DNA of 64,000 bases from Streptomyces akebiae (lineage in GTDB: Bacteria; Actinomycetota; Actinomycetes; Streptomycetales; Streptomycetaceae), in contig NZ_CP080647.1 in NCBI RefSeq assembly GCF_019599145.1, positions 5,518,001-5,582,000 of the forward strand, written 5' to 3'. Below are positions 33,265-40,065 of this stretch, piece by piece; within the stretch, counting starts at the first letter, position 1, and each line of letters opens with the position of its first letter. Position numbers and translations under genes: made by a program. The notes under the pieces are model-generated. The model was not told where the DNA came from. It did no database searches and saw only the letters and a list, made by a program, of their open reading frames with translations.

Positions 33265-34641
33265 TCAGTCGGTCACCGGGCGCGGCTGCACCGCCGGGGC
33301 CGAAGACTCGACGGGCCGCACGGGGGTGTCGGGCTGGAAGGGCTTGAGCGCGGGAAGGTCGGGCACCAGATGGGCCGCATCCCGGCAGATCTCGGCGGCG
33401 GCGCCGAGGGAGAGGTACGGCGTGCGGATGCGGGACCAGCCGCCGGAGGTGTCACCGGCCACAGCCAGGCCGGGCAGTTCGGGAGCGATAGCACAGGCAG
33501 CGGAGACCGCTTCGGGGGCGATGTCGCCGAGGGCCATCTTCGCGGAGGCTTCGTCGTTGACGCGGTGGCAGACCCGGCCGGTGAGCTGAGCGCGGAGCAT
33601 GGTGGCGCCCTTGCCCAGCTCGGCGCCGAAGCGCTGACCGCAGACCTCCAGGTAGATCCCGGCGGCCCGGCCGAGCTGGGCGAGGCGGATGAGCTGAGTG
33701 ACCATCTCGTCCCGCCGTTCCTCGTCCTTCTTCGTGGCGACGAGGAAGAGTTCGGCAATCTCGTCGACGAACAGCACGATCGGCACCGGGCGTTCGCTGT
33801 CGGGCAGGCCCCAGATGTCGGAGGTGATCTCCTCGTCCGGGGTGCCCGGTGCGATGCCCTGCCGGGCCTTGATCAGGTCGTATCGGTCCTCCATTTCCTT
33901 GACGAGCGCGGGCAGCAGCTCGGCAGCTTCGTCGGGATCGGTGGCGAGGGCGGAGAGCCGGGAGGCGAACGGCGCCAGCTCCACACCGCGCTTGCAGTCG
34001 ATGCCGACCAGTGCGACGGGCTGCCGGGCGAGTCCGGTGATCAGGTGGCGCAGGTACATGGACTTCCCCGACAGCGTGGCGCCGAGGGTGAGCTGATGCG
34101 GAATGGTGCGGTAATCGCGCACGAAGGGAGTCGCGTCCTCCCTCAGTGCCACGGGCACCTTGAGGAGTTCGGCGTTGGCCTTGCGAGGCATCCGCACGTT
34201 CCGCAGCACGTCGAAGCCGACGAGGCGCAGTTCGACCAAGCCCGGCTTGACCGTCGTCACGTAGACGGCGTGCACGCCCCAGGCATGCCGCAGCCGCTCG
34301 GCCGAGGCGGCGACGTCCGCCGGTTCCTGGCCCGGAGCGAGCCGGAGCCGGAGCCGCAGCCCGGTCGAGGTGGGCCGGATGATGCCCCGACGCGGCGGTA
34401 CCGGCCGGACCTCCCGCCGAGTGGTGGCCTTGACGGCGAGGACCCGCAGCCGGGACGGCGCCACGGTCAGCCCGCATGCCTCCATGACCGAGCCGTAGGA
34501 GCCGAGGAGCCGGGCGGTGGATATCGGCAGGCCGACCGTGGGCCAGTACACGCGGGGGTGCTTGGCCCGGGTGTAGGCGGCCCCGCCACCGAGTGCGGCG
34601 ACAGGACCACCCACCTCCAGAAGTGTCACCAGATCGGACAT
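33265..34641 (-). CDS. traSA: FtsK/SpoIIIE-type DNA translocase, TraSA-like
   Basis: 458 residues. A short N-terminal hydrophobic segment (VTLLEVGGPVAALGGGAAY), then the motor: Walker A in LTLGATLSGKSMYLRHL, Walker B in VPIVLFVDEIAELFLVATKK, and QLIRLAQLGRAAGIYLEVCG with the sensor region of FtsK-like proteins. In pSAM2-type elements this single protein moves double-stranded DNA between mycelia. ATG 34641 overlaps the upstream stop (ATGA). The Pro/Val tail is variable in the family. Confidence 0.92.
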   Translation of the reverse strand: MSDLVTLLEVGGPVAALGGGAAYTRAKHPRVYWPTVGLPISTARLLGSYGSVMEACGLTVAPSRLRVLAVKATTRREVRPVPPRRGIIRPTSTGLRLRLRLAPGQEPADVAASAERLRHAWGVHAVYVTTVKPGLVELRLVGFDVLRNVRMPRKANAELLKVPVALREDATPFVRDYRTIPHQLTLGATLSGKSMYLRHLITGLARQPVALVGIDCKRGVELAPFASRLSALATDPDEAAELLPALVKEMEDRYDLIKARQGIAPGTPDEEITSDIWGLPDSERPVPIVLFVDEIAELFLVATKKDEERRDEMVTQLIRLAQLGRAAGIYLEVCGQRFGAELGKGATMLRAQLTGRVCHRVNDEASAKMALGDIAPEAVSAACAIAPELPGLAVAGDTSGGWSRIRTPYLSLGAAAEICRDAAHLVPDLPALKPFQPDTPVRPVESSAPAVQPRPVTD

Positions 34642-34997
34642 CAGGCGGTTGCTCCCATGGCGGCCGGGAAGGCGGCCGGAGTCACGGCGGCGGCGCGGAA
34701 GGCGATGCCGTGGCGCTGCTGGCCGTTGAACACCGACTCCCACGGCCGGGCGACCAGCCCCGGCAGCGAGACCGGCGCCCCCAGTGCCAGCCCTTCGGAC
34801 ACACCGCCTTCCGGCACGGTGACCTTGACCAGCGACGACTCCCCGTCCTCGATGTAGACGACGCCGATCGTCATCAGCGCTTCCCCGCTGACGGCGTCCT
34901 TGGCGATCTCGCCCGTCTGCCGGTCCCGGACCTTGGGCTCAGGAGCCTCGGTCAGCAGGATCGTGGCGGCTGAGGTCTCAACACGAATGGTGCGCAA
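34641..34997 (-). CDS. SCO3933-family regulatory protein
   Basis: 118 residues, RTIRVETSAATILLTEAPEP at the start and LVARPWESVFNGQQRHGIAF near the end, the pattern of the SCO3933 family that precedes tra genes in AICEs. It starts at TTG 34997; no in-frame ATG or GTG fits the family N-terminus. The leader holds an ACTCGTCTA site (35014). It is the first gene of the leftward transfer/replication unit and is translationally coupled to tra. Confidence 0.8.
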   Translation of the reverse strand: MRTIRVETSAATILLTEAPEPKVRDRQTGEIAKDAVSGEALMTIGVVYIEDGESSLVKVTVPEGGVSEGLALGAPVSLPGLVARPWESVFNGQQRHGIAFRAAAVTPAAFPAAMGATA

Positions 34998-35013
34998 GGT
35001 AGTTCACCCATCT

Positions 35014-35022
35014 ACTCGTCTA
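35014..35022. promoter_or_regulatory. KorSA-type operator, site B
   Basis: ACTCGTCTA followed by TATATGATG, 17 bp upstream of the SCO3933-type gene start, in the expected promoter of the tra-rep unit. Confidence 0.6.
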
Positions 35023-35088
35023 TATATGATGCGGTCTGTGAACCCGATCTCCGGGCTCATGCGGACCACCCTGCCACACCACTTGCCC

Positions 35089-35104
35089 ACTCGTCTATAC
35101 GAGT
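35089..35104. promoter_or_regulatory. KorSA-type operator, site C (full palindrome)
   Basis: ACTCGTCTATACGAGT, inverted repeats ACTCGT/ACGAGT around CTAT. A further half site ACGAGT follows at 35121. It lies between the GntR gene stop and the tra-rep promoter. Confidence 0.65.
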
Positions 35105-35165
35105 ATGCCTGTTGGGGTGTACGAGTCGGAGAAGCGTCCCCCGCGCACCACCACACATCACCTCA

Positions 35166-35954
35166 TCACGTCGCCGGAAGCTGATACGACAGCACGTACG
35201 CGTCCGCCGCCATGACCGTGTCGCAGACCTCCACGGCCCGCCCTTCGGCGTCGAAGGCGGTACGAATCAGGTGGATCACCGGCACACCGGAGGCCAGCCG
35301 GAGCGTCTTCACCTCAGCGGGCGAAGGCATCCGGGCGCGAATCTCCTCCTCGAAGTGGTCGAGGCGATGGCCCAGCTCTTCGAGACGGGCATAGATACCG
35401 CCTGGCCCGGGGTTCGGCTCAGCGATCGGCGTACCGCGCGCGATGTCGAGCGGCAGATACGAGGTGGCGAACTCGACCGGCCGCCCGTCGAGCAGATACC
35501 GGCGCCGCCGAGCCAGCACCCGCCGCACGGACCCGAGCCGGGTCGAGACGTCCTGACTGGCCTTCTCTTCCTTCACCTCAAGACTGTCGACCTGGGGGTG
35601 ACTGCCGGCGGCGTTGGCTTCGACGATGAAGGCCGCCTTGCCCTGCTCGCGGTGGCGCCGGGCGAACCGGTCGGAAGCGAGTCGCCGCACGGGAGGCCGG
35701 GGCCGGACGAAGACGCCCTTGCCGTGCTCGGCGTGCACGAGCCCTTCGCCCTGGAGGACGGAGAAGGAGTTTCGGACCGTCATCCGGGATACCCCGTAGT
35801 GGTCAACAAGTTCCGCTTCCGAGGGCAGTTTTTCACCCTCCTTGAACCGCCCACGGTCGATGGCCTCGCGCAGCTGGTCGGCAATCTGCCGAAAGACCGC
35901 ACGATCGCTCGTGGGGTCGAGATCGCCGAGGAAGCCGGTAGGAAGAGAGGGCAC
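35166..35954 (-). CDS. korSA: GntR-family (HutC/UTRA) repressor, KorSA-like
   Basis: 262 residues. A GntR winged HTH covers residues about 15-85 (AVFRQIADQLREAIDRGRFK, KLPSEAELVDHYGVSRMTVR), then a UTRA effector domain (VSTRLGSVRRVLARRRRYLL to HLIRTAFDAEGRAVEVCDTV). In pSAM2, KorSA represses its own gene and pra and so keeps the element integrated. GTG 35954 has AAAGGAG upstream. A TAGACGAGT site 20 bp before the start, and three related sites elsewhere, define the likely regulon. Confidence 0.9.
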   Translation of the reverse strand: MPSLPTGFLGDLDPTSDRAVFRQIADQLREAIDRGRFKEGEKLPSEAELVDHYGVSRMTVRNSFSVLQGEGLVHAEHGKGVFVRPRPPVRRLASDRFARRHREQGKAAFIVEANAAGSHPQVDSLEVKEEKASQDVSTRLGSVRRVLARRRRYLLDGRPVEFATSYLPLDIARGTPIAEPNPGPGGIYARLEELGHRLDHFEEEIRARMPSPAEVKTLRLASGVPVIHLIRTAFDAEGRAVEVCDTVMAADAYVLSYQLPAT

Positions 35955-35973
35955 GTGTACTCCTTTAGATATC

Positions 35974-35982
35974 TAGACGAGT
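35974..35982. promoter_or_regulatory. KorSA-type operator, site D
   Basis: TAGACGAGT in the 83-bp divergent region between the GntR gene and the Nudix gene, placed to repress both. Confidence 0.6.
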
Positions 35983-36037
35983 GGGCGTTTGTTGTTGCTA
36001 CGGTGGAGAGCCTAGCCAGCCGAGAGGGCCGAGGAAC

Positions 36038-36469
36038 GTGAGCACTGACCGTCCGCACTCCGTGAGCGTCGCCGGAGTCATCGTCGACGACCAGGGCCGG
36101 GCCCTCTTGATCAAACGCCGTGACAACGGCAAGTGGGAACCCCCGGGCGGAGTCCTCGAACGCGAGGAAACCCTCCCTGAAGCCCTCCAGCGCGAAGTGC
36201 TCGAAGAGACCGGCATCAAGATCGCGCTTCCCGCGACCCTGACCGGTGTCTACAAGAACATGACCGGGTTGATCGTCTCGCTGGTCTTCCGCTGCGAGGC
36301 GGCCGACGGCACACCGACCACCGGTGACGAGACCCGCGCGCTGCGGTGGGCCACCCGTGAAGAAGTCACCGAGCTTGCCGACGAGGCATACGCGATCCGC
36401 GTCCTGGACGCATTGGACGCGGCATCCCCGCCGGCCATCCGCGCCCACGACGGCGTGAAACTCGTCTAG
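36038..36469 (+). CDS. Nudix hydrolase, Pif-like
   Basis: 143 residues with an intact Nudix box: GGVLEREETLPEALQREVLE followed by ETGI (G-x5-E-x7-R-E-U-x-E-E-x-G-U). The N-terminus is VSVAGVIVDDQGRALLIKRR. In pSAM2 a Nudix-motif protein, Pif, blocks transfer between cells that already carry the element; position beside the repressor makes that role likely here, though housekeeping nucleotide clean-up is possible. GTG 36038 has GAGGAA directly upstream. Confidence 0.85.
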   Translation: MSTDRPHSVSVAGVIVDDQGRALLIKRRDNGKWEPPGGVLEREETLPEALQREVLEETGIKIALPATLTGVYKNMTGLIVSLVFRCEAADGTPTTGDETRALRWATREEVTELADEAYAIRVLDALDAASPPAIRAHDGVKLV

Positions 36470-36515
36470 CCCGAACCCGCTGTACATGGCGGCCTACCAG
36501 CACGAAGGAACTTGT

Positions 36516-36944
36516 ATGCACGAGTATACGAGCACCGCCCGGGTCTGGGGACTCACTTGCCCAGGATTTCCGGAAGAGGTGAGCCGGGCCCGCCGCTGGA
36601 CCCGCGACATCCTGCGCGGATCTCCCCTGGCCGACGACGCCGAGCTGATCGTGAGCGAGCTGAGCGCGAACGCGATCCTCCACACGGCCAGCGGCATGGA
36701 ATCCGGCAGCTTCCACCTGGCCCTCGCGGTGACCCGCCAGGTGATCGCCCTGTCGGTCACGGACGGCGGAGGAACCGGGACGGCCCCGAAGGCCGAGCAC
36801 CAGGACGCCGAGGCCGAACACGGCCGGGGCCTCGGCATGGTCACCGCACTCGCCCACCGGGTCGTGGTCCACGGCAGCAACGGCGGCTACACGGTCACCG
36901 CGGAACTGTTCACCGGCACCCGACCGGGAGACCACCTGTGCTGA
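36516..36944 (+). CDS. ATP-binding protein, anti-sigma-factor kinase fold
   Basis: 142 residues of the HATPase_c_2 (RsbW-like) type abundant in Streptomyces: N-box ELIVSELSANAILHTASG, G1 box LSVTDGGGTG and G2 box GRGLGMVTALAHRVVV. The partner sigma or anti-anti-sigma factor is unknown. ATG 36516 has GAAGGAA upstream; the frame is open ten codons earlier. The first codons overlap an ACGAGTATACGAG sequence resembling the KorSA-type operator. The stop overlaps the next gene's GTG. Confidence 0.8.
   Translation: MHEYTSTARVWGLTCPGFPEEVSRARRWTRDILRGSPLADDAELIVSELSANAILHTASGMESGSFHLALAVTRQVIALSVTDGGGTGTAPKAEHQDAEAEHGRGLGMVTALAHRVVVHGSNGGYTVTAELFTGTRPGDHLC
36520..36532. promoter_or_regulatory. Operator-like site E within HATPase gene start
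   Basis: ACGAGTATACGAG at the second codon of the HATPase gene. It contains two ACGAG half sites, as direct repeats rather than a palindrome, so this is weaker than sites A-D. Confidence 0.3.
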
Positions 36945-37330
36945 ACGGCGAAGCCCGCAAGGGCTACTGGTGCGAATGCTGGACCGAAGACCTCACCGAC
37001 GAGGGCGAGTTGGTACTCCGCGCATCCTTCGACGCCTACACGGCACCCCAGGCCGACAGATGGGTTGCCGTCGCGCTCCGCACCATCTCACCGGCATTCG
37101 ACCCGGAAGCATCTGAGCAGGCATGGCAATGGCTGTACGACGGCCGCATAGAGACACGACGAGCCCTCTTGCGCTCCGAACCCTGCACCGTGTCAGTCAC
37201 CTTCTTCACCACCCGCATCACATGGACCATCCGACCAGTGATCTTCCTGCCCCTCGCACACCGCCAAAGCGCCGGACTCCCGGCCTGCGCATACGACTTC
37301 AAGCCCCGACCGCCCCACCGGACCGACTGA
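36938..37330 (+). CDS. Hypothetical protein in AICE cargo
   Basis: 130 residues from GTG 36938, overlapping the HATPase stop. It begins GEARKGYWCECWTEDLTDEG and contains FDAYTAPQADRWVAVALRTI and SEQAWQWLYDGRIETRRALL; the tail is basic. I do not recognise a family. Translational coupling suggests it works with the HATPase protein. Confidence 0.65.
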   Translation: MLNGEARKGYWCECWTEDLTDEGELVLRASFDAYTAPQADRWVAVALRTISPAFDPEASEQAWQWLYDGRIETRRALLRSEPCTVSVTFFTTRITWTIRPVIFLPLAHRQSAGLPACAYDFKPRPPHRTD

Positions 37331-37351
37331 GTTACAACTTTCTCTACTGGT

Positions 37352-37462
37352 TCAAGTGCCCGCGCACGGCGCGGCGCGCGCCGCCTCTGCGGCGCGGCCT
37401 GCCTCCTGTCTGCGCCCCGGCTGGCCGCGCCCGGCGGCGCGCTGGCGGCAGCGGGCATAAGG
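37352..37462. other. GC-rich palindromic stretch, possible double-strand origin region
   Basis: Very dense short palindromes (GGCGCGCGCC, GCCGC-CTCT-GCGGC) flanked by AT-richer sequence, in the only large noncoding stretch inside the element (37331-37776). Rolling-circle elements need a double-strand origin outside rep, and this is the best candidate position; no nick site was identified. Confidence 0.3.
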
Positions 37463-37498
37463 TGGAGAAACCCTCTATGGCTGGGGCGTTCGGCTCCA

Positions 37499-37642
37499 CG
37501 GCTTTAGCCAGCCACTTTGGGGCGAGCCTCTAAGATCATGGCCCCAACATCGTGCTTTACGGGCAGGTCCACAGACTGCCCGACTCGCCATCAGCTTACG
37601 GGGCCGTGATCAATCGCCCCAAAGCGGCTCCAGCCAAAGCCG
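37499..37642. other. 144-nt nested hairpin (structured RNA or single-strand origin)
   Basis: Three collinear stems. Outer: CGGCTTT plus CTTTGGGGCG (37499-37524) with 37615-37642. Middle: GATCATGGCCCC (37534-37545) with GGGGCCGTGATC (37600-37611), fully paired with one G-U. Inner: CGGGCAG (37560-37566) with CTGCCCG (37576-37582). All nest into a single long hairpin. Local hairpins GGCT-TT-AGCC and GGCT-CC-AGCC are alternatives in each outer arm. Candidates: sti/sso-type single-strand origin, or a regulatory RNA of the protease gene 135 bp downstream. Confidence 0.6.
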
Positions 37643-37776
37643 ATCCACCGACCTCACGTTTTGCCTACCAGGCGTCTAAGAAGTCGCAACACCGGCTGAT
37701 CCGAGAGAAGATGAGAACTGGGCCGGGCCTCCACCTGTGACGAGTCGGATCGCACCAATGCATTCTGGGAGGCGTA

Positions 37777-38760
37777 GTGAAGCTCGAATCAGCGGTCGAA
37801 CTGAAGGACAAGCTGCTTGAGGACTTCCGGCTCGAGGAACCGGTAGTAGCGCGGTTGGGGCGACGACTCTGTGTCGCGGCTGCGGCCGAAAGGCCGTCGC
37901 CAATGCACGTAGCCTCGTTCCCCGATACCGGGGGTTTCGGGATCGGGGTGGCCGTCCTGAAGCCTGGAAAGTACGGCATAGCAGTGCGGGTGCAATCCGT
38001 CACACCACGCACACATACCCTAGCCGCGCGGATCAGGAAAGAGGCTCACGACGAGGTCGATGTCCAGTTCATCGGTCGAGTGAACGCTTGCGTAGCTTCG
38101 TTGAGACCTGGCGTCTCAATCGGTCATGGGCTCGTCACTGCGGGTACGCTCGGGGCTTTCGTGACCCTGAGGGATCAACCTGGCGACCATGTGTTGTCGA
38201 ACAATCACGTTCTTGCGGCGTGCGACTTGGGTAACATCGGTGACTCAATTCTGCACCCAGGAACGAAAGATGGGTCGCCAGCTGCCCCGTGCACTCGCAT
38301 TGGATCTCTCTCCGAGGTCGAGAAACTCCGAGCCCATCGCGCGGCCTCCAACATCATGGATGCAGCCACTTGTCGATTGGACGATGACGTCCAATTCGAA
38401 CCCAGCCCGCCCCATCTGCGGGGGGTGGCCCCGCTAGCTCTTGATGTGCCGGTGGAGAAGTTGGGTAAAGCAACTAACCACACGACCGGGATGGTGAGAG
38501 CTATCGTTGATGACGTATGGGTCGAGTATGAGGGCGGCAATGCGTACCGCTTCGACGGGCAGTTTGAAGTCGAAGGGGATGGAGTTGATCCTTTCTGTTC
38601 GGATGGCGACAGTGGCGCGATTGTGTGGCACTCTGGTACCTCCGACGCCGTGGGGCTCCTTTTCGCGCGCAGTGCGAGTGGCGGCCACAATGGAATGGGC
38701 GTCACATACGTGAACCCCCTCGAGCCGGTACTGAGCCGGTTCGGAGCGACGCTATCTTGA
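37777..38760 (+). CDS. Trypsin-like serine protease, NAL1-like
   Basis: 327 residues, no signal peptide. The C-terminal 220 residues are a trypsin-fold protease: VSIGHGLVTAGTLGAFV, catalytic His144 in VLSNNHVLAACDLGNIGD, likely Asp195 in SNIMDAATCRLDDD and Ser279 in PFCSDGDSGAIVW. The VTAGTLG-SNNHVLA-GDSGA layout is that of NAL1-like peptidases of bacteria and plants. Residues about 53-105 (GFGIGVAVLKPGKYGIAVRV to FIGRVNA) form a small alpha/beta domain that resembles the whole protein encoded next. GTG 37777 has GGGAGG upstream. GC content is lower than in the surroundings. A cytosolic conflict or immunity role is plausible but unproven. Confidence 0.8.
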   Translation: MKLESAVELKDKLLEDFRLEEPVVARLGRRLCVAAAAERPSPMHVASFPDTGGFGIGVAVLKPGKYGIAVRVQSVTPRTHTLAARIRKEAHDEVDVQFIGRVNACVASLRPGVSIGHGLVTAGTLGAFVTLRDQPGDHVLSNNHVLAACDLGNIGDSILHPGTKDGSPAAPCTRIGSLSEVEKLRAHRAASNIMDAATCRLDDDVQFEPSPPHLRGVAPLALDVPVEKLGKATNHTTGMVRAIVDDVWVEYEGGNAYRFDGQFEVEGDGVDPFCSDGDSGAIVWHSGTSDAVGLLFARSASGGHNGMGVTYVNPLEPVLSRFGATLS

Positions 38761-38776
38761 TTAGCAAGGAGAAAAC

Positions 38777-39004
38777 ATGACCGACCTGCAGACGGTGCGA
38801 GCTGCGCAGCAGGATCTTGCGGCGTACCTGGCTACCGATCGTCGAGTGAATGGGGTCGGTATCACAAGCGGCACAGACGGTTACGCGATCAAGGTCAACG
38901 TTGTGAGCGCTCAGGACCGGCCAGATCTGCCGACGGTATTCAAGGGCGTGCCTGTCGAAGTGGCCGTTGTCGGAAAGATCAAAGCTGTCGGCTCTCGAAG
39001 CTAG
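38777..39004 (+). CDS. 75-residue partner of the protease, stand-alone copy of its N-terminal domain
   Basis: A helix (LQTVRAAQQDLAAYLATDRR) followed by VNGVGITSGTDGYAIKVNVV, then LPTVFKGVPVEVAVVGKIKA. The G-V/I-G-I...Y-A-I-K-V-N-V...G-V-P-V-E-V...G-K-I-x-A pattern parallels residues 53-105 of the upstream protease. In NAL1-like proteases a domain with this GVGI-x-IKV pattern is usually fused. It begins 17 bp after the protease stop with AAGGAG upstream, clearly one operon. Possible inhibitor, substrate adaptor or sensor. Its 3' end overlaps the next convergent gene by 26 bp. Confidence 0.75.
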   Translation: MTDLQTVRAAQQDLAAYLATDRRVNGVGITSGTDGYAIKVNVVSAQDRPDLPTVFKGVPVEVAVVGKIKAVGSRS

Positions 39005-39356
39005 CCGATGAGGGCGCCAAGACCTCGACTGCTTGGGTTTTGGCCTGATCCGCCGCGACTGCTCCCGCGATCATTCCCAGGCCTCCTAGGAGCATCAGCA
39101 GGCCAATACCGATGATCAGCAAACCCTGAGCCATCCCTCGCTGAGCGGGACTGTACTTGTCACCGCCGAAGGCGATAGCGAAGGACTTCTTGAGCAGCCA
39201 CCAGATGACATCCCATACCGACTGTTGGCCCTCCGCTGCCGTAGCTCTCGCAGTGTCACGTGATGAGCCACGGAGGAAGAGCAGCAAGCCGACAAGAAGG
39301 AAGGCGGTGCCTGCGACTCCCACCGCGGCGCCGATGATGAGGATGGGCCAGTTCAT
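38979..39356 (-). CDS. Small membrane protein, convergent with protease operon
   Basis: 125 residues from ATG 39356. Spans at the start (ILIIGAAVGVAGTAFLLVGL) and near residue 85 (GLLIIGIGLLMLLGGLGMIA, continuing hydrophobic), a polar loop with WDVIWWLLKKSFAIAFGGD between them, and a polar tail. Family unknown. It overlaps the 3' end of the 75-residue gene by 26 bp, and the frame is open far upstream without good coding signs. A membrane component of the protease system is possible by position only. Confidence 0.6.
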   Translation of the reverse strand: MNWPILIIGAAVGVAGTAFLLVGLLLFLRGSSRDTARATAAEGQQSVWDVIWWLLKKSFAIAFGGDKYSPAQRGMAQGLLIIGIGLLMLLGGLGMIAGAVAADQAKTQAVEVLAPSSASFESRQL

Positions 39357-39810
39357 GGTGCGTCCGTTCCCGGGGGATCGCAGCCAGTACCAAGATTCTT
39401 GACGGATAGCCCCATACGGACTACGCAGCGGACCCAGCCGGGCTGCCAAGGGTGAGTGTCTAACTGCGTGACAACGCCGACGAACAGCGGCGGACGAGCA
39501 CGAACGCCAGCGGACCGTCTGCGCAGGTGAGAGGCACACCAGCCCAAGGCGGAGCCCCTGGTCCAAGTTGCTTCGGGACGAAGAAGTCATTACCCAATGC
39601 CTCGCCATCACGGTCCCGCGGTCGCGGCTTGCTCTGGTCGACGGCACCAATAGCGTGGCTGAGGCCGGTGGGGGTGCAGCGAGGCACACGCGCGCCTGGT
39701 CGGTCGACTGACGCGCCGTCGTGGCGGGCTTTCGTCGGCTGAGGCTGAGACGGACAGCGACGAAGGTGTCGGCCGGCAGTCGAACGAGGCCCTGCACCGG
39801 GCAAAGCTGG

Positions 39811-39827
39811 GCCGTCTCTGGGCCGTC
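39811..39827. repeat. 17-bp arm-type repeat, copy 2 (one mismatch)
   Basis: GCCGTCTCTGGGCCGTC, 108 bp left of the attR core. On the circular form it would lie on the opposite side of attP from copy 1. The rest of 39357-39934 is noncoding spacer with a short repeat GACGACCA (39853, 39863). Confidence 0.55.
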
Positions 39828-39934
39828 CGAGGCCGCTCAACAGTGGCCAAGGACGACCAACGACGACCACTCGGCGCTCGAGCCCACCGTCCCTGACCAG
39901 CAAAAACCCAGCTCACCAAGATCCCCGACAAGAC

Positions 39935-39953
39935 CCAGGGCAAGAAGAAGTAA
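39935..39953 (+). other. attR core (19 bp)
   Basis: Second copy of CCAGGGCAAGAAGAAGTAA, a displaced end of gpm with its stop codon. It is followed by a tandem duplication of GAAGTAACCCCACA (39947-39960 and 39961-39974). Confidence 0.85.
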
Positions 39954-39982
39954 CCCCACAGAAGTAACCCCACAGCAGTAGA

Positions 39983-40015
39983 CCCCCGCCCCGCGGATTC
40001 TCCGCTGGGCGGGGG
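39983..40015 (+). terminator. Terminator beyond attR
   Basis: CCCCCGCCC (39983-39991) with GGGCGGGGG (40007-40015), an inner GCGG/CCGC stem and a CTTTT tail. Same architecture as 28664-28698; probably the original gpm terminator. Confidence 0.75.
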
Positions 40016-40030
40016 CTTTTGGCGGGCTGC

Positions 40031-40047
40031 GCCGTCTGTGGGCCGTC
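40031..40047. repeat. 17-bp arm-type repeat, copy 3
   Basis: GCCGTCTGTGGGCCGTC, identical to 28715-28731, and at a similar distance from the core (78 versus 66 bp). Confidence 0.6.
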
Positions 40048-40065
40048 GGATGCCTGTTCCGGGCG

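Larger units (their letters stand above)
28631..39953. mobile_element. Integrated AICE (pSAM2-type), about 11.3 kb, in gpm 3' end
   Basis: Bounded by direct repeats of CCAGGGCAAGAAGAAGTAA. It carries, in one leftward unit, SCO3933-type protein, TraSA-like translocase, DUF2637 and three small transfer proteins, SpdD-like protein, RepSA-like initiator, Xis and Int, with a KorSA-like GntR repressor and a Nudix (Pif-like) gene diverging at the right. This is the standard gene set and order of actinomycete integrative and conjugative elements. Cargo (36516-39356) includes a trypsin-like protease pair and is visibly less GC-rich near 37500-39350. The right limit could extend to 40047 if the 17-bp arm repeat belongs to the element. 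Confidence 0.9.
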
